Below, piece by piece: positions 48,501-58,647 of a stretch of 64,000 nt of DNA. Where the stretch lies: contig VTPC01007128.1 in NCBI GenBank assembly GCA_011009095.1, positions 1 through 64,000 of the forward strand, in the 5' to 3' direction. The notes under the pieces were generated by a model. It saw nothing but the letters and a program-made list of their open reading frames with translations. It had not been told where the DNA came from and did not search any database. The position numbers and the translations under genes are program-made. This DNA is from Ignelater luminosus (lineage: Eukaryota; Arthropoda; Insecta; Coleoptera; Elateridae). Within the stretch, counting starts at the first letter, position 1, and every line of letters starts with the position of its first letter.

Positions 48501-51500
48501 TTTACACTGCTTCTTGATGGGAAAAAATACCGTTCAAGCGAAGCAATGGCTTGAAAAGTGTTATGGGGACTCCGCTCCATCAGAAACAACAATAAAACGT
48601 TGGTTTGCTGACTTCAAACATGGTCGTAGAGACACCGATGATGCAGAACGCAATGGACGTCCAAATGAGGCGGTAACACTAGAAAACATCATTGGCTTTA
48701 CATTGCATGAGCATTTGACTATGAGAAAGCTCTGCTCAAAGTGGGTGCCGCGTTTGCTCACTGTTCACCAAAAACAAGAACGTGTTGATGTTTCTGAGCA
48801 GTGTTTGGCCATGTTTAAACGTAACAAACCGGAATTTTTGCGTCGATATGTGACAATGGATGAAACATGGATCCCTCGCTTCACTCCGGAATCAAAACGA
48901 TCGTCATCTGAGTGGACAGCAAGGTTATGGCCTCGGTATTTTGGAATGTGCGTGGTGTAATATTCATCGACTATCTTGAGAAGGGAAATACCATCAACAG
49001 TGAATATTATATAGCGTTATTGGAGCGTTTGATTGCCGAAATTGCAAAGAAACGACCGCATATGGCAAAGAAAAAAATTTTGTTAGAGCGGCGCTGAAAT
49101 GATTGCGTTGTTCTTGATGGAAATTACGTTGATGAATAAAGCTAATTTTGAACAAAAAAAACCGTGTTTTCTTTGTTAGGCCTGGGACTTTTCAGCCCAT
49201 GTGTTATTATGATATCTTACGATTTTTGAGTTGAAAACAATAAATTAATTTGGAATATTTAGTATTACAATGCAAAATTTGCTTACCAAAATCAAAGAGT
49301 TAATTATTTCATAACCTGAGCACAGCAAAATTCTCATAGATCTTTTTAATTTGTAAATAAAGTATCCTTAATTAAAATTACATAACTTATTTGTTATAAG
49401 GTTATTACAAAACGACTCTAACTAAAATTGTTCAAATTGTTTATTATGAAATTATTACAGAATGACATTGCAGAGTGTAATTCAACAATGTTATGGCGTT
49501 CATTAGCACGCAACTGAACTTAATGTCAGTTCTTTCTCAAAGATTTTTAGGACGAGATGTCACATAAAACAATAATTTTGTATCAACAAGTTAACATGAA
49601 AAAGTAACTTTTCTTAATTACAAATCCTCTTGCAATGTCCAGAGCTGGAAGTTTATTCGCTACGGCGCGGCGGGGAACTGCAGCAGACAGGCAGATTTTT
49701 CGAGTAGTTAACCAGGTTTTGCAACGCGGTGAAGCGTAGATTGTCTTTATTTTAATTCTCCACTCACAACCATTTAGCAGGTGAAACACAAACAAAGGTC
49801 TTTAAAGTTTATTAGGTTTACGATGGCTATCGTACGTCCAAAGTTTTGGTCACAACTTAGCAAACAAATTGCCCATACACCAAGAAAATTATTACGGCGG
49901 ATATACCGAACTTATTTACGAGACCATTTAACATTTTTGTCCGTCGAGGTGACGTTTTTCTGGAATTTCTGCAAGACCCCTCTTGCATAACAAAATTCCC
50001 AACACCAATAATATACTGCACAAAGGACTCGCAATCAAGAAACAATTAGCGCGCTTGCTGCCGTAGTACACGGAAAGAAGACCTGAGATAAAGTGAAGCT
50101 TCGGGCGACTTACGTGACTATTTGACTTCTTCTAAACAAATCGACCGAATTTAGAAATTTAAAAGGAACAATATGGAGAATTGAAGGGCCTTTCTAATGA
50201 TGTGCCACTTAAACCCCTTTCTCATTAGAAGGTTTTGAGTGGTTGACGCCCCCCTACGGGGTTGAAGGTTTGGGTTCAAATTGTACGTTCGAAAGTGTTC
50301 TCCTCCCAATACAAATCGACTTGTTTTTGGGTTTTCTCAAAAAATTATTTTCCTCGTAGTTATTCAATCTGTTTCGTTTTCGTTGGGCCACTCTGTAGAT
50401 ATTTGTACCAAACTATTCACAAGAAAGCCTTGGTCATAACAAGAAAGCTAACAAAACAAGTTCAAGTTTATCTGTCTTCAATGTTGGTTTCCAGTCGTTT
50501 TAAGCGTTGCGTTGCTCTTCAGTCGTACAAGTGGTTTGTTATGGATTTGCTTGGACATTTTATCGACAGTTACGGTTGTAAAATGCAGTTTTTGTAGTCC
50601 TCAAGAATTTGATGGCGAGAATGACTAAAGCAGTAAATGACGCCGGCGTTTTTGGATGGGTTTGTCGACGATTGAGATAGTGGCGATTGCAATGAAGTTA
50701 GTCGTAAAGAAGTACTGACGCACGACAAGGCTGACCAAAATCTAGTGATATGCGTAGTGGTTTTCCACGACAAAAACAATACATACGAGTATTAAAACGA
50801 TGATATCTAAACTCTACGGTGGATGCCTTTGGTGAAACAAAAACGTCCGATATTGGTGCTTGATAGTATTTAGTTGAATGTACGATGCGAGAGGCAGATG
50901 TTGGTAACGACTCTTTTCATGGCCACACCTCCACACTCAATGCTGTAGAGGTTGAGCCCGATAGCAAGCAACGATAAACAGATGTTTCAATAGCCGTGCA
51001 AACTACTAGCAACACGTCCCAGGAGAACTTCAAAAGGACAAATCCCAGGAGAGCAGGTACAGCTTTTCCAGGACAAAGACGTGCGCTAATTGCTAATCCG
51101 GATGCCGACAATTCGGGCAACAGCGTGATAGATATTAGAAATCGATTAGGACAAAAGAACACTGTCACCACTACCGGACACCATGCAAAACTGCTCATCC
51201 AAGGAGTTATCGACGTACTGTCTTGAAGTCACGACGATATTTATTATAGTTGTTTTTAGATCAGAAAGACCTTTTTGGCCAATATGTTGTGTAGTAATAC
51301 CAACGTAGTTTTTCACAGCATGTGCTGAGTGGATGCGGATGTGAAGAATTCAACCGTCAGGGTACAGACTATGATGTTAGAAATGGCAACAGTACTGGCG
51401 TGGAAAGTCCAACATGAGCAGCACTAAAACTTGGTATCGACAATGTAGCTTGATAATAGCGAAGATGATTGAGCACCATTGAGTTAATATCGGCCGTTAT

Positions 51501-54500
51501 GGCGTCATCGGTATGCACTGAAAATTTTATTGCAACTAATATAGTTGGACATTAAAACGATTTCGGGAGTTGATTTTAACGATAAATGGTTGTGTTGATC
51601 TAGGTAAATCGAGCAGAAAACCATAGACTATCAACACCACCGGACATACACTACTTACTTGTCATTACTTATTTATACGATTAATTTTTTTTTATTTTCA
51701 ATTGAATTATTCAGAAGTTGGCAAAATGCCCTAAACCTGAGTTTGGACTTTTATTGACTAGTTCCAAGTGTTCAATATGATGAGTTTTTTTTTATTTATA
51801 TAATAGTTACAAAGAATTGGAAGTAACCGGGAAGTAATTGAATTTATAAGAAAACTTAACTTAATAAAAGAACATGACAAATAGATGAGATCTCAGTTTT
51901 TCCAAGCATTTCTGCTTGCACGTGGATACGCCAGCTTTTTATCCTACCAGAATTTGTGTTTTAGATTTTTGAACACGAAGACCTGCAGCTGAGATCCACC
52001 ACATACTTCTTGCGAGTAAACCCATGTGTAGTTTTTCAACCCTTAAGCAACAGGGTCTGTCCAAAAAGTATCGGGACTAAATTTATGAAAAACCATTTAT
52101 TGCAGATATACGTACAATGGACTACAATTCTTCAAAATAACATCTTTCTGCATTTTCTGCCACGCATGGTACGCCCTCTGGAAGTCTGCAGCCGGAATCT
52201 TTTTCAGACACTGCGTCGTGGCCGCTTGCACTCTTTCCACCGTCCCATATTGGTGTCGTTTCAGGCGTTGTTTTATCCGAGAAAGAGAAAAAAATCGGGC
52301 GGGGTTAAGTCTGAACTGTAGAGAGGCTGAGGCAGCGTTGCCACGTTCTGTTTCGGCGATTTCCCTTTGAACACGACGGACCCTTAACTTTAACATTTTC
52401 CTCATCTCGGTTTGTTGACGAACGTCCTGCGCGTTGCTCGTCTTTGACGTTCTCTCTTCCTTCTTTAAACTTTTCGTGCCACTCAAAAACTCGTCTTTTT
52501 GACATGGCATCCTCCCCGTAGGTGTTACGGATTATGGCAAGAATCTCAGCACCGGATTTGTTCAGTTTCACGCAAAACTTGATCGCATACCTCTGCGCTG
52601 TTAAATCTTGCGCTGCATCGTGATTCCTGACAAGACAACAAAACAACTGCACACATTGCAAAGACTCAGAGGCAACTGAGCCGGATCGTGTCGTATATTT
52701 GAAATCATTCACCAACGTCCTTACTCAGGGAGGTCATCCTCCACCCCGTCCGTTTTGCTAGAAAAAAATCAATTTGGATACTCTTTGGACAGACCCTGTG
52801 CTAAACAAAGGGGCGACTTCTAACGTAAGTCCATCTTTACGCAATCTATGGAGGATCTCATTAAGAATCTTGAGATGGTTTTGAAACTGGTTGTGCAGAT
52901 GATTATATCGTTTAAATAAACGAAAAAGTAGAGTTCCATTTCCTAATACACTTTGAAAGGCATTCGCCAGAACTGGAAAATGCCATGGTTTAAGACAGTA
53001 TACTGTTTAAATTTCTCGGCCATGAGAATTTGCCAATGTGTTTAAAAGTCTATATTGAATTTTCGAAAGTCTACACGGAAACGAAATTTACCATCTTTTT
53101 CCTAACAAGAAGAATAGGACTGGACCAAGAACTGTTTGATTTCTCGACTTAAAAGGGAAACAAATTTAAAAGAAAACAGAAGCAGGATTTTAAATTAAAA
53201 GTATTTTGAGCTTATAATGTGAACTCAGCTGATTTGAATTTGATTCTTTTTCGTATTCCTGGTTATCAAGATGTTGATCTAAACATCTGATAATATAAAA
53301 TGTTTAAAATAACCCTTAATGGCATATCATTACATAAATTATCGAACAGTTAATCTGATCAACTAGTAACTAAACGATTGCCTTTTTTTCTAAATGAAAT
53401 AACTCGTTTAGAAAATTCCAGACTGGTTTTTCCACAGTTTAATTTTTCATCTTGAACCCAAATAAGATCTATCCCAACTATATCCATTATCTTGCTATTA
53501 CCAAAGAAAACTTTTACTTTTCTCAGATTAAAGAAGTGCTAAAACTACTTGGTTTCGAAACCTGCTTAGAAACTAGAACCGAAAACTTATCAGGAGGACA
53601 AAAAAAGAGATTATCAATTGCATTGGAAATGGTTAGTGACCCATCGGTAATATTTCTTGATGAGCCAACCAGGTAAACCTTCTAAATCTAAAGTATGGAA
53701 GATGATAATTTGATTTTTCTTTAGTGGACTGGACATTGTATCAGCAAAACAGTGTTTAAACTTCCTTCAAAACTTATCAAAACAAAATAAAATTGTAATT
53801 TGTACAATTCATCAACCTTCCGCTTCTATGTTACAACAGTTTGATCAAGTAAGTTAATTAATTATTTGAGTCAATTTATTATTCAATATTACTAATTAAT
53901 AGGTATATTTTCTTCATGATGGAGTCTGCGTTTATAATGGTTCTACCTCCAATATAATTCCGTTTATGTCTTCTTTAGGATACGAATGTCCACTTACATA
54001 CAGTCCTGCAGAATACAGTAAGATTTTTATGTTTGAAAACATTCTATATACTTAGTGTTCATTTTTTTTAAGTTGTAGACACTGTTCAGACAATGCAAGG
54101 ATCTGTCTTAGCTTTAGTTGAAGGTATTCAAAATGGAAAGGTTAATAGAAGAGATTTGAGGACAGAAAGAAATCTAAGTACTAGCTGTATTCCATCTGTT
54201 TCCGATGAGGAAACAATACAAGTGAATGTTCCAGAAATGGATGTTAATTCTGCAACATTGTTTTGGACACAGTTTAGGATTCTTTCTTTTAGGATGTTTC
54301 TACAAGTAAAGAGAAATAAAACCGCGCTTTGGATATTACTGACTAGTCATATCATAGCTATGACACTATTTGGATCGCTATACTATGGAGTTGGTAATAA
54401 TGCCAGTAAAGTAGTATTTAATTATAATTACTACGCAAGCGTATTGACATTTTTTCTTTACACGTATTCGATGATACCTGTTATTTCATGTAAGTAAAAT

Positions 54501-55315
54501 ATTAATACTTGTTTATCAATCGCGAAACATTTAAATTGAAAATTTCTTCTAGTTCCTACAGAGATTAAATTATTAAGAAGAGAATATTTTAATGGGTGGT
54601 ATGACTTGAAACCTTACTTTTTAGCATTGACGCTAAGAAGTTTACCAATGATGGTATGATAACAATGAGGATGTTTAGGGATTTATTTCATGACATTACA
54701 TAATATTGTAGGTTGTGCTAGGATTAGTATTTCTTTCAGTGACTTACGTACTAACCGACCAGCCTTTAGAATTACATCGCTTTGTGTGTTTTGCAACTGC
54801 CTGCATTTTAGTAGGTATTGTGTCGGAAGGATTTGGTACGATAATAGGATCGGCTTGTAACTTGACAGTAATAAATGATAAGATAATTTAATTTGTTCAT
54901 TTTAATTAATTTTTGTTTATAGAGTGGATCTGCATTAGCACCCAGTATAGGTGCGGTTTTGTTATTATTCTGTATTCATGGTATAGGATATGGTAATCAA
55001 ATACATCCGATTGTAAAAGTTATTTTACAGTCGAGTTATCTGCGTGTTGGAATAATTGCAATATGCAACACTTTACTGGAAGACAGAGGTTCTCTGGATT
55101 GTATCGATGAAATCTATTGCTATTATCAAGATCCAAATCGATTCTTAAAAGATTTAGGAGTACAAAATCGATACTACAGTTTACACATTTTAGGTTTAGT
55201 TGCATTTGGTGTAGTCTTTCGATTAAGTGGATTTTTAGTTCTTAAGTGGAGATTAACCTATGAGTTTTCTCAAACAATTGTAAATTATGCTAACAAAATC
55301 TTTCGACACAGCTAG
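30525..55315 (+). CDS. ABCG-subfamily half transporter, gene 2 (ABCG1/ABCG4-like), 10 exons
   Basis: Coding exons: 30525-30591, 30813-30930, 36556-36745, 53527-53672, 53725-53848, 53903-54017, 54073-54489, 54553-54653, 54712-54867, 54923-55315. They join in frame to 1,827 nt and 608 residues. Walker A GTSGAGKT (45-52), Q-loop Q91, canonical LSGGQ (146-150), Walker B VIFLDE (166-171), D-loop SGLD, H-loop H203, then about six hydrophobic helices from ~330, with a [13 protein letters not shown] loop before the last. Exon lengths and intron phases equal those of gene 1 except in exons 1 and 7 (both in frame), so the pair arose by tandem duplication. It is a membrane half transporter acting as a dimer; substrate unknown. 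Exon 4 also appears at 46391-46536, with a stub of exon 5 at 46589-46599, inside a near-exact 6.7-kb repeat that I read as an assembly duplicate. Confidence 0.92.
31527..32579 (-). mobile_element. Mariner element with internally deleted transposase
   Basis: 1,053 bp between TA dinucleotides (31525-31526 and 32580-32581). TIRs begin CGAGGGCGGTTCAATAAGTA on the left and read nearly the same, inverted, on the right (one mismatch in the first 20 bases). The transposase reads on the minus strand from 32433 (or the Met at about 32400). A helix-turn-helix region ([14 protein letters not shown]) is followed by WVPRLLT and the first catalytic Asp in VTVDETW. After WDANGVFF the reading jumps to LFSNMKK, then a stop where Trp is expected. 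The C-terminal part ([15 protein letters not shown]) continues beyond. The block with the second and third catalytic Asp is missing, so it is non-autonomous. Confidence 0.9.
32900..33210 (-). pseudogene. piggyBac-type transposase C-terminal relic
   Basis: The minus-strand frame over 33205-32940 reads [20 protein letters not shown] and continues with [18 protein letters not shown]. This matches the late D-LL..Y..ki.skKW..rifFhl.D....NSw.LY block of piggyBac (PGBD-like) transposases. It ends with a basic Cys-containing tail and a stop near 32930. The catalytic domain upstream is absent. It is fused at about 33210 to a BEL/Pao integrase relic on the same strand. Confidence 0.65.
33211..33740 (-). 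pseudogene. BEL/Pao retrotransposon integrase C-terminal relic
   Basis: Minus-strand readings show [20 protein letters not shown], then [11 protein letters not shown], then [18 protein letters not shown] and [20 protein letters not shown]. These follow the order of the BEL/Pao integrase tail: YEE..T.....E..LN.RP, LTPGHFL, FW.RW..EYL..LQ.R.KW, GRI....PG.D..VRV. Stops and frame changes make it dead. Confidence 0.78.
33950..35620 (-). pseudogene. Ty1/Copia retrotransposon pol relic
   Basis: Minus-strand fragments follow Copia pol order. About 35620-35500 is a possible integrase end, and 35233-35015 is the basic linker ([17 protein letters not shown]). 34913-34659 is the RT start (NKARLV...[10 protein letters not shown]). 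34643-34425 reads [14 protein letters not shown]...YVDNLLLA, with the YVDD box changed to YVDN. 34546-34361 is the region ending [12 protein letters not shown], and about 34210-33960 is the RNase H region ([10 protein letters not shown], then [20 protein letters not shown]). Many frameshifts; no LTRs located. Confidence 0.78.
36746..37508 (+). other. Start of intron 3 of ABCG gene 2
   Basis: AT-rich sequence between exon 3 and the long-TIR element. No supportable feature. Confidence 0.4.
37509..39171 (-). mobile_element. DNA element with ~285-bp terminal inverted repeats
   Basis: Left arm 37509-37793 begins CACTGTGCTAG. Right arm about 38887-39171 ends CTAGCACAGTG. The arms match in inverted orientation over their whole length with scattered mismatches and small indels; shared blocks include GACAAGCTGGG, ACCCGGCTG, GTTATTTTTGTCATTTTTTA and AATAATTGATTTGGCC. 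The interior (about 1.1 kb) carries a broken minus-strand ORF. Only TT is common to both flanks (37507-37508 and 39172-39173), so a target-site duplication is not established. Sited in intron 3 of gene 2. I cannot match it to a named superfamily. Confidence 0.78.
37837..38740 (-). pseudogene. Orphan ORF of the long-TIR element (broken)
   Basis: Two minus-strand pieces. 38728-38246 (160 aa) reads [21 protein letters not shown], then [33 protein letters not shown] and GMKIKEGM. 38040-37837 (67 aa) reads [10 protein letters not shown], then [21 protein letters not shown] recall the same order of motifs ([35 protein letters not shown]) in many uncharacterised arthropod proteins, often in multicopy. 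I cannot check this and know no established function. Conserved Asp, Cys and His positions and its place inside TIRs suggest a transposase or associated protein, which is inference. Stops between the pieces make it inactive. Confidence 0.6.
39172..39863 (+). other. Intron 3 segment left of the repeated block
   Basis: Unique AT-rich intronic sequence with no recognised feature. The near-exact 6.7-kb repeat starts immediately after it. Confidence 0.4.
40374..41136. repeat. Dispersed repeat family A, copy 2
   Basis: Shares ordered blocks with 2776-3420: GATGTTCAAGTCGAAGACGG, CACCCTGCATATAAGCACTT, a second ACACCCTGTATATAAG, CCAAATAAACTTACCCGGGG and GACACAATAAAACCAAACAA. It is followed directly by the mariner at 41157. 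Present again at 47510-48272 in the duplicate block. Confidence 0.55.
41157..42068 (+). mobile_element. Mariner element with perfect 33-bp TIRs, deleted transposase
   Basis: 912 bp between TA dinucleotides (41155-41156 and 42069-42070). The TIRs start ACACATGGGCTGAAAAGTCC and are perfect inverted copies over 33 bp. The transposase starts at 41337 ([10 protein letters not shown]). A helix-turn-helix ([15 protein letters not shown]) is followed by WVPRLLT and the first catalytic Asp in VTMDETW. Three breaks are visible: after ENI, after SSSEWTA (frame change to [10 protein letters not shown]), and after KKKILL. The last leaves only the extreme C-terminus ([10 protein letters not shown]). The segment with the other two catalytic Asp is gone. 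Intact termini with a dead gene make this a non-autonomous copy. Confidence 0.9.
42069..44913 (+). other. Unclassified intronic DNA with a less AT-rich core
   Basis: About 2.8 kb. The part 43080-44440 looks less AT-rich than its surroundings. It has short polar reading frames, for example 43860-44090 on the + strand (76 aa) and 43126-43461, that I do not recognise. Repeated identically at 49205-52049 in the duplicate block. It may be an old coding transposon. Confidence 0.35.
44914..45663 (-). mobile_element. Tc1/mariner-like deletion derivative
   Basis: Inverted ends ACAGGGTCTGTCCAAAAAGT (44914) and the inverse of ACAGGGTCTGTCCAAAGAGT (ending 45663); no clear TA duplication. The minus-strand reading 45579-45169 contains [20 protein letters not shown] and [16 protein letters not shown], a helix-turn-helix-like N-terminus of the type seen in mariner relatives. 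After a break, the frame of 45374-44961 gives [20 protein letters not shown] and [14 protein letters not shown], which resembles a mariner C-terminus. The whole catalytic core between them is missing. Confidence 0.72.
45664..46390 (+). other. End of intron 3 of ABCG gene 2 (copy 1)
   Basis: AT-rich sequence up to the TTTTCTCAG acceptor of exon 4. No recognised feature. Duplicate of 52800-53526. Confidence 0.5.
46391..46599 (+). CDS. Duplicate copy of exon 4 and start of exon 5 of ABCG gene 2
   Basis: 46391-46536 is identical to exon 4 at 53527-53672 (signature [10 protein letters not shown] and Walker B). 46589-46599 is the first 11 nt of exon 5, cut by the N gap. Splice sites are the same. 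Including both copies of exon 4 in one transcript would repeat the signature motif and, since 146 nt is not a multiple of three, shift the frame. Only one copy belongs in the gene model. Confidence 0.9.
46600..46999. other. Assembly gap, 400 N
   Basis: Exactly 400 undetermined bases. Reading frames drawn across it are meaningless. Both edges coincide with the ends of the 6,736-bp repeat. Confidence 0.99.
48293..49204 (+). mobile_element. Mariner element, duplicate of 41157-42068
   Basis: Same element 7,136 bp further on, with TA flanks, perfect 33-bp TIRs and the same internal deletions. The only difference seen is Arg to His in the transposase N-terminus (41370 G, 48506 A). Confidence 0.9.
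52050..52799 (-). mobile_element. Tc1/mariner-like deletion derivative, duplicate of 44914-45663
   Basis: Same element at the constant 7,136-bp offset; no differences noticed. Count once with its partner. Confidence 0.72.
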
Positions 55316-55599
55316 CAATTTTGTTTAAAAAAGATTGTACGCCTAATGCTTACTAGTTAAAATGACAAAGACTTGTTGCTACTTACACACAGCCCAGTCA
55401 TTTTAGGTTTTAGCATTCAGAAAAGAAGAGTTAAGCTGGAAATTTAGTCACAAAAAAAGGTATTTGTTATACTATTTTAGCTAAAATTACTGGGCCAACA
55501 TGGCAATTAATTAGTGTCAAATTAAGCCACTGGGCTACATTAGTGAATATTTTTTTGGGTCACTTGATATCTTATTGTTAGTTACTATTACAAACTTAA

Positions 55600-55605
55600 A
55601 ATAAA
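55600..55605 (+). terminator. Poly(A) signal AATAAA of ABCG gene 2
   Basis: AATAAA 285 nt after the TAG stop of gene 2, in AT-rich sequence with T-rich stretches downstream. A plausible transcript end. Confidence 0.45.
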
Positions 55606-56251
55606 TTAGTTATTTATGATTGTCACAGGCTGTATGTTTTTTATTTCACACATAACACATAAGATATAAAGCAAAATAGTGTACGCACTACATATGTAAG
55701 GAATAGTAAATGTCTGTTCTATTGCATTTGCACGTACTCGATTGAACTCGACTCAAGTCAAGAAGGTGATGGTATGTGGAAACCCTTTGAGATCAATTGG
55801 AAAAAGTGATTTCCCGTAACTGCGAGTCTTGATAACGAACTCGCAAATTCTTAGTTGCAACGTAATGCAAATTACCTGCAAAAACACCTACAACACCTTT
55901 TTCTTTTTCTACAATCTTGATAAAGAATTAACAGAATTTTAGTCTTGAGAGTTTCCGTTCAGATTTTCCCATAAGGTGTCATACATTTCCAATTTTTTTT
56001 TAATCTTTTTAAATTATCTCCTGTACAAAAAATTAAATATTTCTGGTTTGTTTGATACCTTCCGTTTTATAGAACATGAAAGCATAGATAAGTAGAAGGT
56101 AACCTTTTTCTATCAAAAACAGGTATTCCAGTTCTGATATTATAAGGTTTGCATTTCTATTGCAAAGGTTATTATTCTATAAGACCGTTGCTTTCTAAGT
56201 GACTCCCATGAAAATCATAAAAAAGTTTAGGTTAATCCTAGTGTATGTAGA
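55606..56251. other. Intergenic 3' flank of ABCG gene 2
   Basis: AT-rich sequence with no supportable feature. Confidence 0.4.
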
Positions 56252-58620
56252 GTAGGGTGGGCCGAAAAAATTGAAGTTGAAATGTTAATTTGCTATACCC
56301 ATCAAGAGTTGCCTTTTGGTGTCTATATTCACTGTAACTTTTTCAGACTTTTTAAATAATGTCTTCAGCCCTCTACCACCTCCTTAATCTTACCTTTAAT
56401 TATATCAGATTGTGTATCAGCATAATATAATCATAAAAGTTAGTGGTTACACGAGTAATTATAAATACAATTAAAACTGAACAAGGCATTTATTAAAAAA
56501 AGCAAACAAACAGAAATATTTCTCTTAAAATTAGTCACAAATAATAGAATAGCTATAGTGTTTCTTCTTTTTGAAACATTTAAATTACTTTAAATTGTAC
56601 TTTATTATCAAAAGTTGGAATAATCCCCTCTGATTTTATTCTTGAGCAAATAAATTCATCTCTAGATTCAGAACTTCTAACTAGAGAAGATGACTTTGTA
56701 ACCAATTTAACGCATCTCTCCACCGATTGAGTATGGCACGGAAACTTCGAAAAGTCAAATTTTGGAACTGCGGCATCATTAACAGAACCATTGAGGACAT
56801 CCTGTGGTAAGTCAGCCAAAACAACACATTCATTCCAGTAGATTAATCAAAATATTCTGCAGTACCAGACTTTAATTTGGGTATTACGAAATGTCTCATT
56901 TCAGCCATTTGCTGACAGATTTATCTGGCTTTAATAATTCTTCTCAAAGCTAGTTCTTGAACGAATCGACGATTATCTGTTAACATACACAGAAGAAGAT
57001 TCTCGGTGTGAATAAAATGTGCATTTTCCTGAATTACTGCACCTATAATACCTCTCAGACATTCCCTTAAGTACCGTGACAGTTCAATAGCTTTAAAGAC
57101 ATGCAAACTACCTTGTGTTGAACTTGAGTTAAGTTTTATTTGGAACCACATTGATGCATTAACTTTTATTACAAAATTCGGCAAGATCTTTAAGTTTTGA
57201 CGTTAGTTTTTTTACTTTTTACTTCCCCCAGGTAGAAAAAAGCACTTGATTCGGCATCGTAAGCCACCTTGAATGAATTGAATCAACAGTTAACATGGCT
57301 TTGCAAATATCGTACAGATATGATTCACTAGACTTTACCATCAATTCTGACATTTTACATTCAATTCTGGTAAAGTTTACAACTGAGAGATGTTCGAATT
57401 TTTTTAAGAATTTTCCAATTTCTCCAGAGAATTGACGGGGTCCCGTTATAGCACCACCTAAATGTTGGAATAAATGCCTAAAGGGTAGCTCATTGGTAAG
57501 TAACGCACAGACCAACTGTAAGGGACGCTTAAGTTTAGTTTCAATATATCTAATTACACCATTCTTATGGCCATTGTTTGCAACAGTACCGTCACAACCA
57601 ATTGCTACCAAACTCTCTATTATATAAATTATTTCTAGCAAAGAAATCTATTATTGCTTTTCCAATCAACTTACCCGTGATCGTAAATAAAGTAACGTGG
57701 CCTATATAAACAGAATGCGGTTCTCCAGTAAGTAAGATATGTTCTTCTACAATAGTTTTTTTATAAGAATCTGTTAGCTTTCTTTTCTTGCATTAACATT
57801 TTTTCCTTTTTTCCATCAAAGTAAAGACTTTTTACGCTTCTGTTTGCATTCTGAAATACGTAACTAAAAGTATTTCTGGTTTTCTGGTGCACTCTTCTCA
57901 CTTTATTTTTGTCGATTGTTTTGGAGGTAGGTATCATTAGCATTGATAATCTCCACATCTTTGAGTACTGGCAGCAGGTGATCTGTCAGAAATAACATAT
58001 TTATTGCATACGGTACCTAATGTAGGAAGCTTCAATTTCATTTGATTACACTTTGACGTTGATGGTAACTTGGGATCTATTACTTCATCATCAGATGACA
58101 AGAAGAACTTTGGAGACGTATGTGATTCCGGCGGTAACGTACTTACTGGAGTAGAACAGCCGGCTGTCTAATTATACAATTCAGATCTGTACTTTTCTAA
58201 TCTTTCTGTGTCTCTTGATTGTCTGTCTTTTCTGGCAGTTAATGTTTTTGTTTCTACGCAATCAACATTCCTTATAATCATCTTTCTAGATGACCTTGAT
58301 CTAAAAGAAACTTTTGTTCCTAATAGGCATTTTTCTTGCCTTTTCACACTTGCATGCCGAAAACTCACATTTATAGGCATCAATGTTAAATAGTTTCTCT
58401 CTGATTCTATTTTGAAAGTATTTACCCTTAATTCATATTGCTTGTTCTGCTTGCTTTTCTGATATCTTGTAAAGCTCACATACTTGTCGTGGTTTAACTG
58501 CAAGAAACCTTTGGGATTGACGCCGATTTCCAAATATCTTCAACTTTAGGCACAAGTTTGTTACAAACTTGTGCACAACTTGGTTTCTTCCCGCATTGTT
58601 TATTAAATTTCAGTTTATAC
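56252..58620 (-). pseudogene. Relic of an unrecognised arthropod ORF family (probable mobile element)
   Basis: Minus-strand pieces in order: 58533-58168 (N-terminal, basic); 57958-57761; 57641-57219 with AIGCDGTVANNGHKNGVIRY, NELPFRHLFQHLGGAITGPR and IHSRWLT; 57184-56921 with ASMWFQIK, SRYLREC and ELALRRIIKAR; 56819-56580 with FPCHTQSVERCVKLVTKSSS. I recall this motif order (CDGT, NELP.RHL, GP..F.G.IG, HSRWLT, FPCHTQ.VERCVKLVTE) from many uncharacterised, often multicopy insect proteins; I cannot verify that here and know no function. Stops and frameshifts make it inactive. AGGGTGGGCCGAAAAAATTG at about 56253 may be one terminus. The other end was not found and may be cut by the repeat at 58648. 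Confidence 0.55.
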
Positions 58621-58647
58621 CGAATAAACAAATAACAACAAGAAGCC

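Larger units (their letters stand above)
47000..53735 (+). repeat. 6,736-bp near-exact direct repeat, copy 2
   Basis: Partner of 39864-46599. This copy continues without interruption into the rest of exon 5 and the downstream exons of ABCG gene 2, so it is the one to use for the gene model. Confidence 0.95.
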
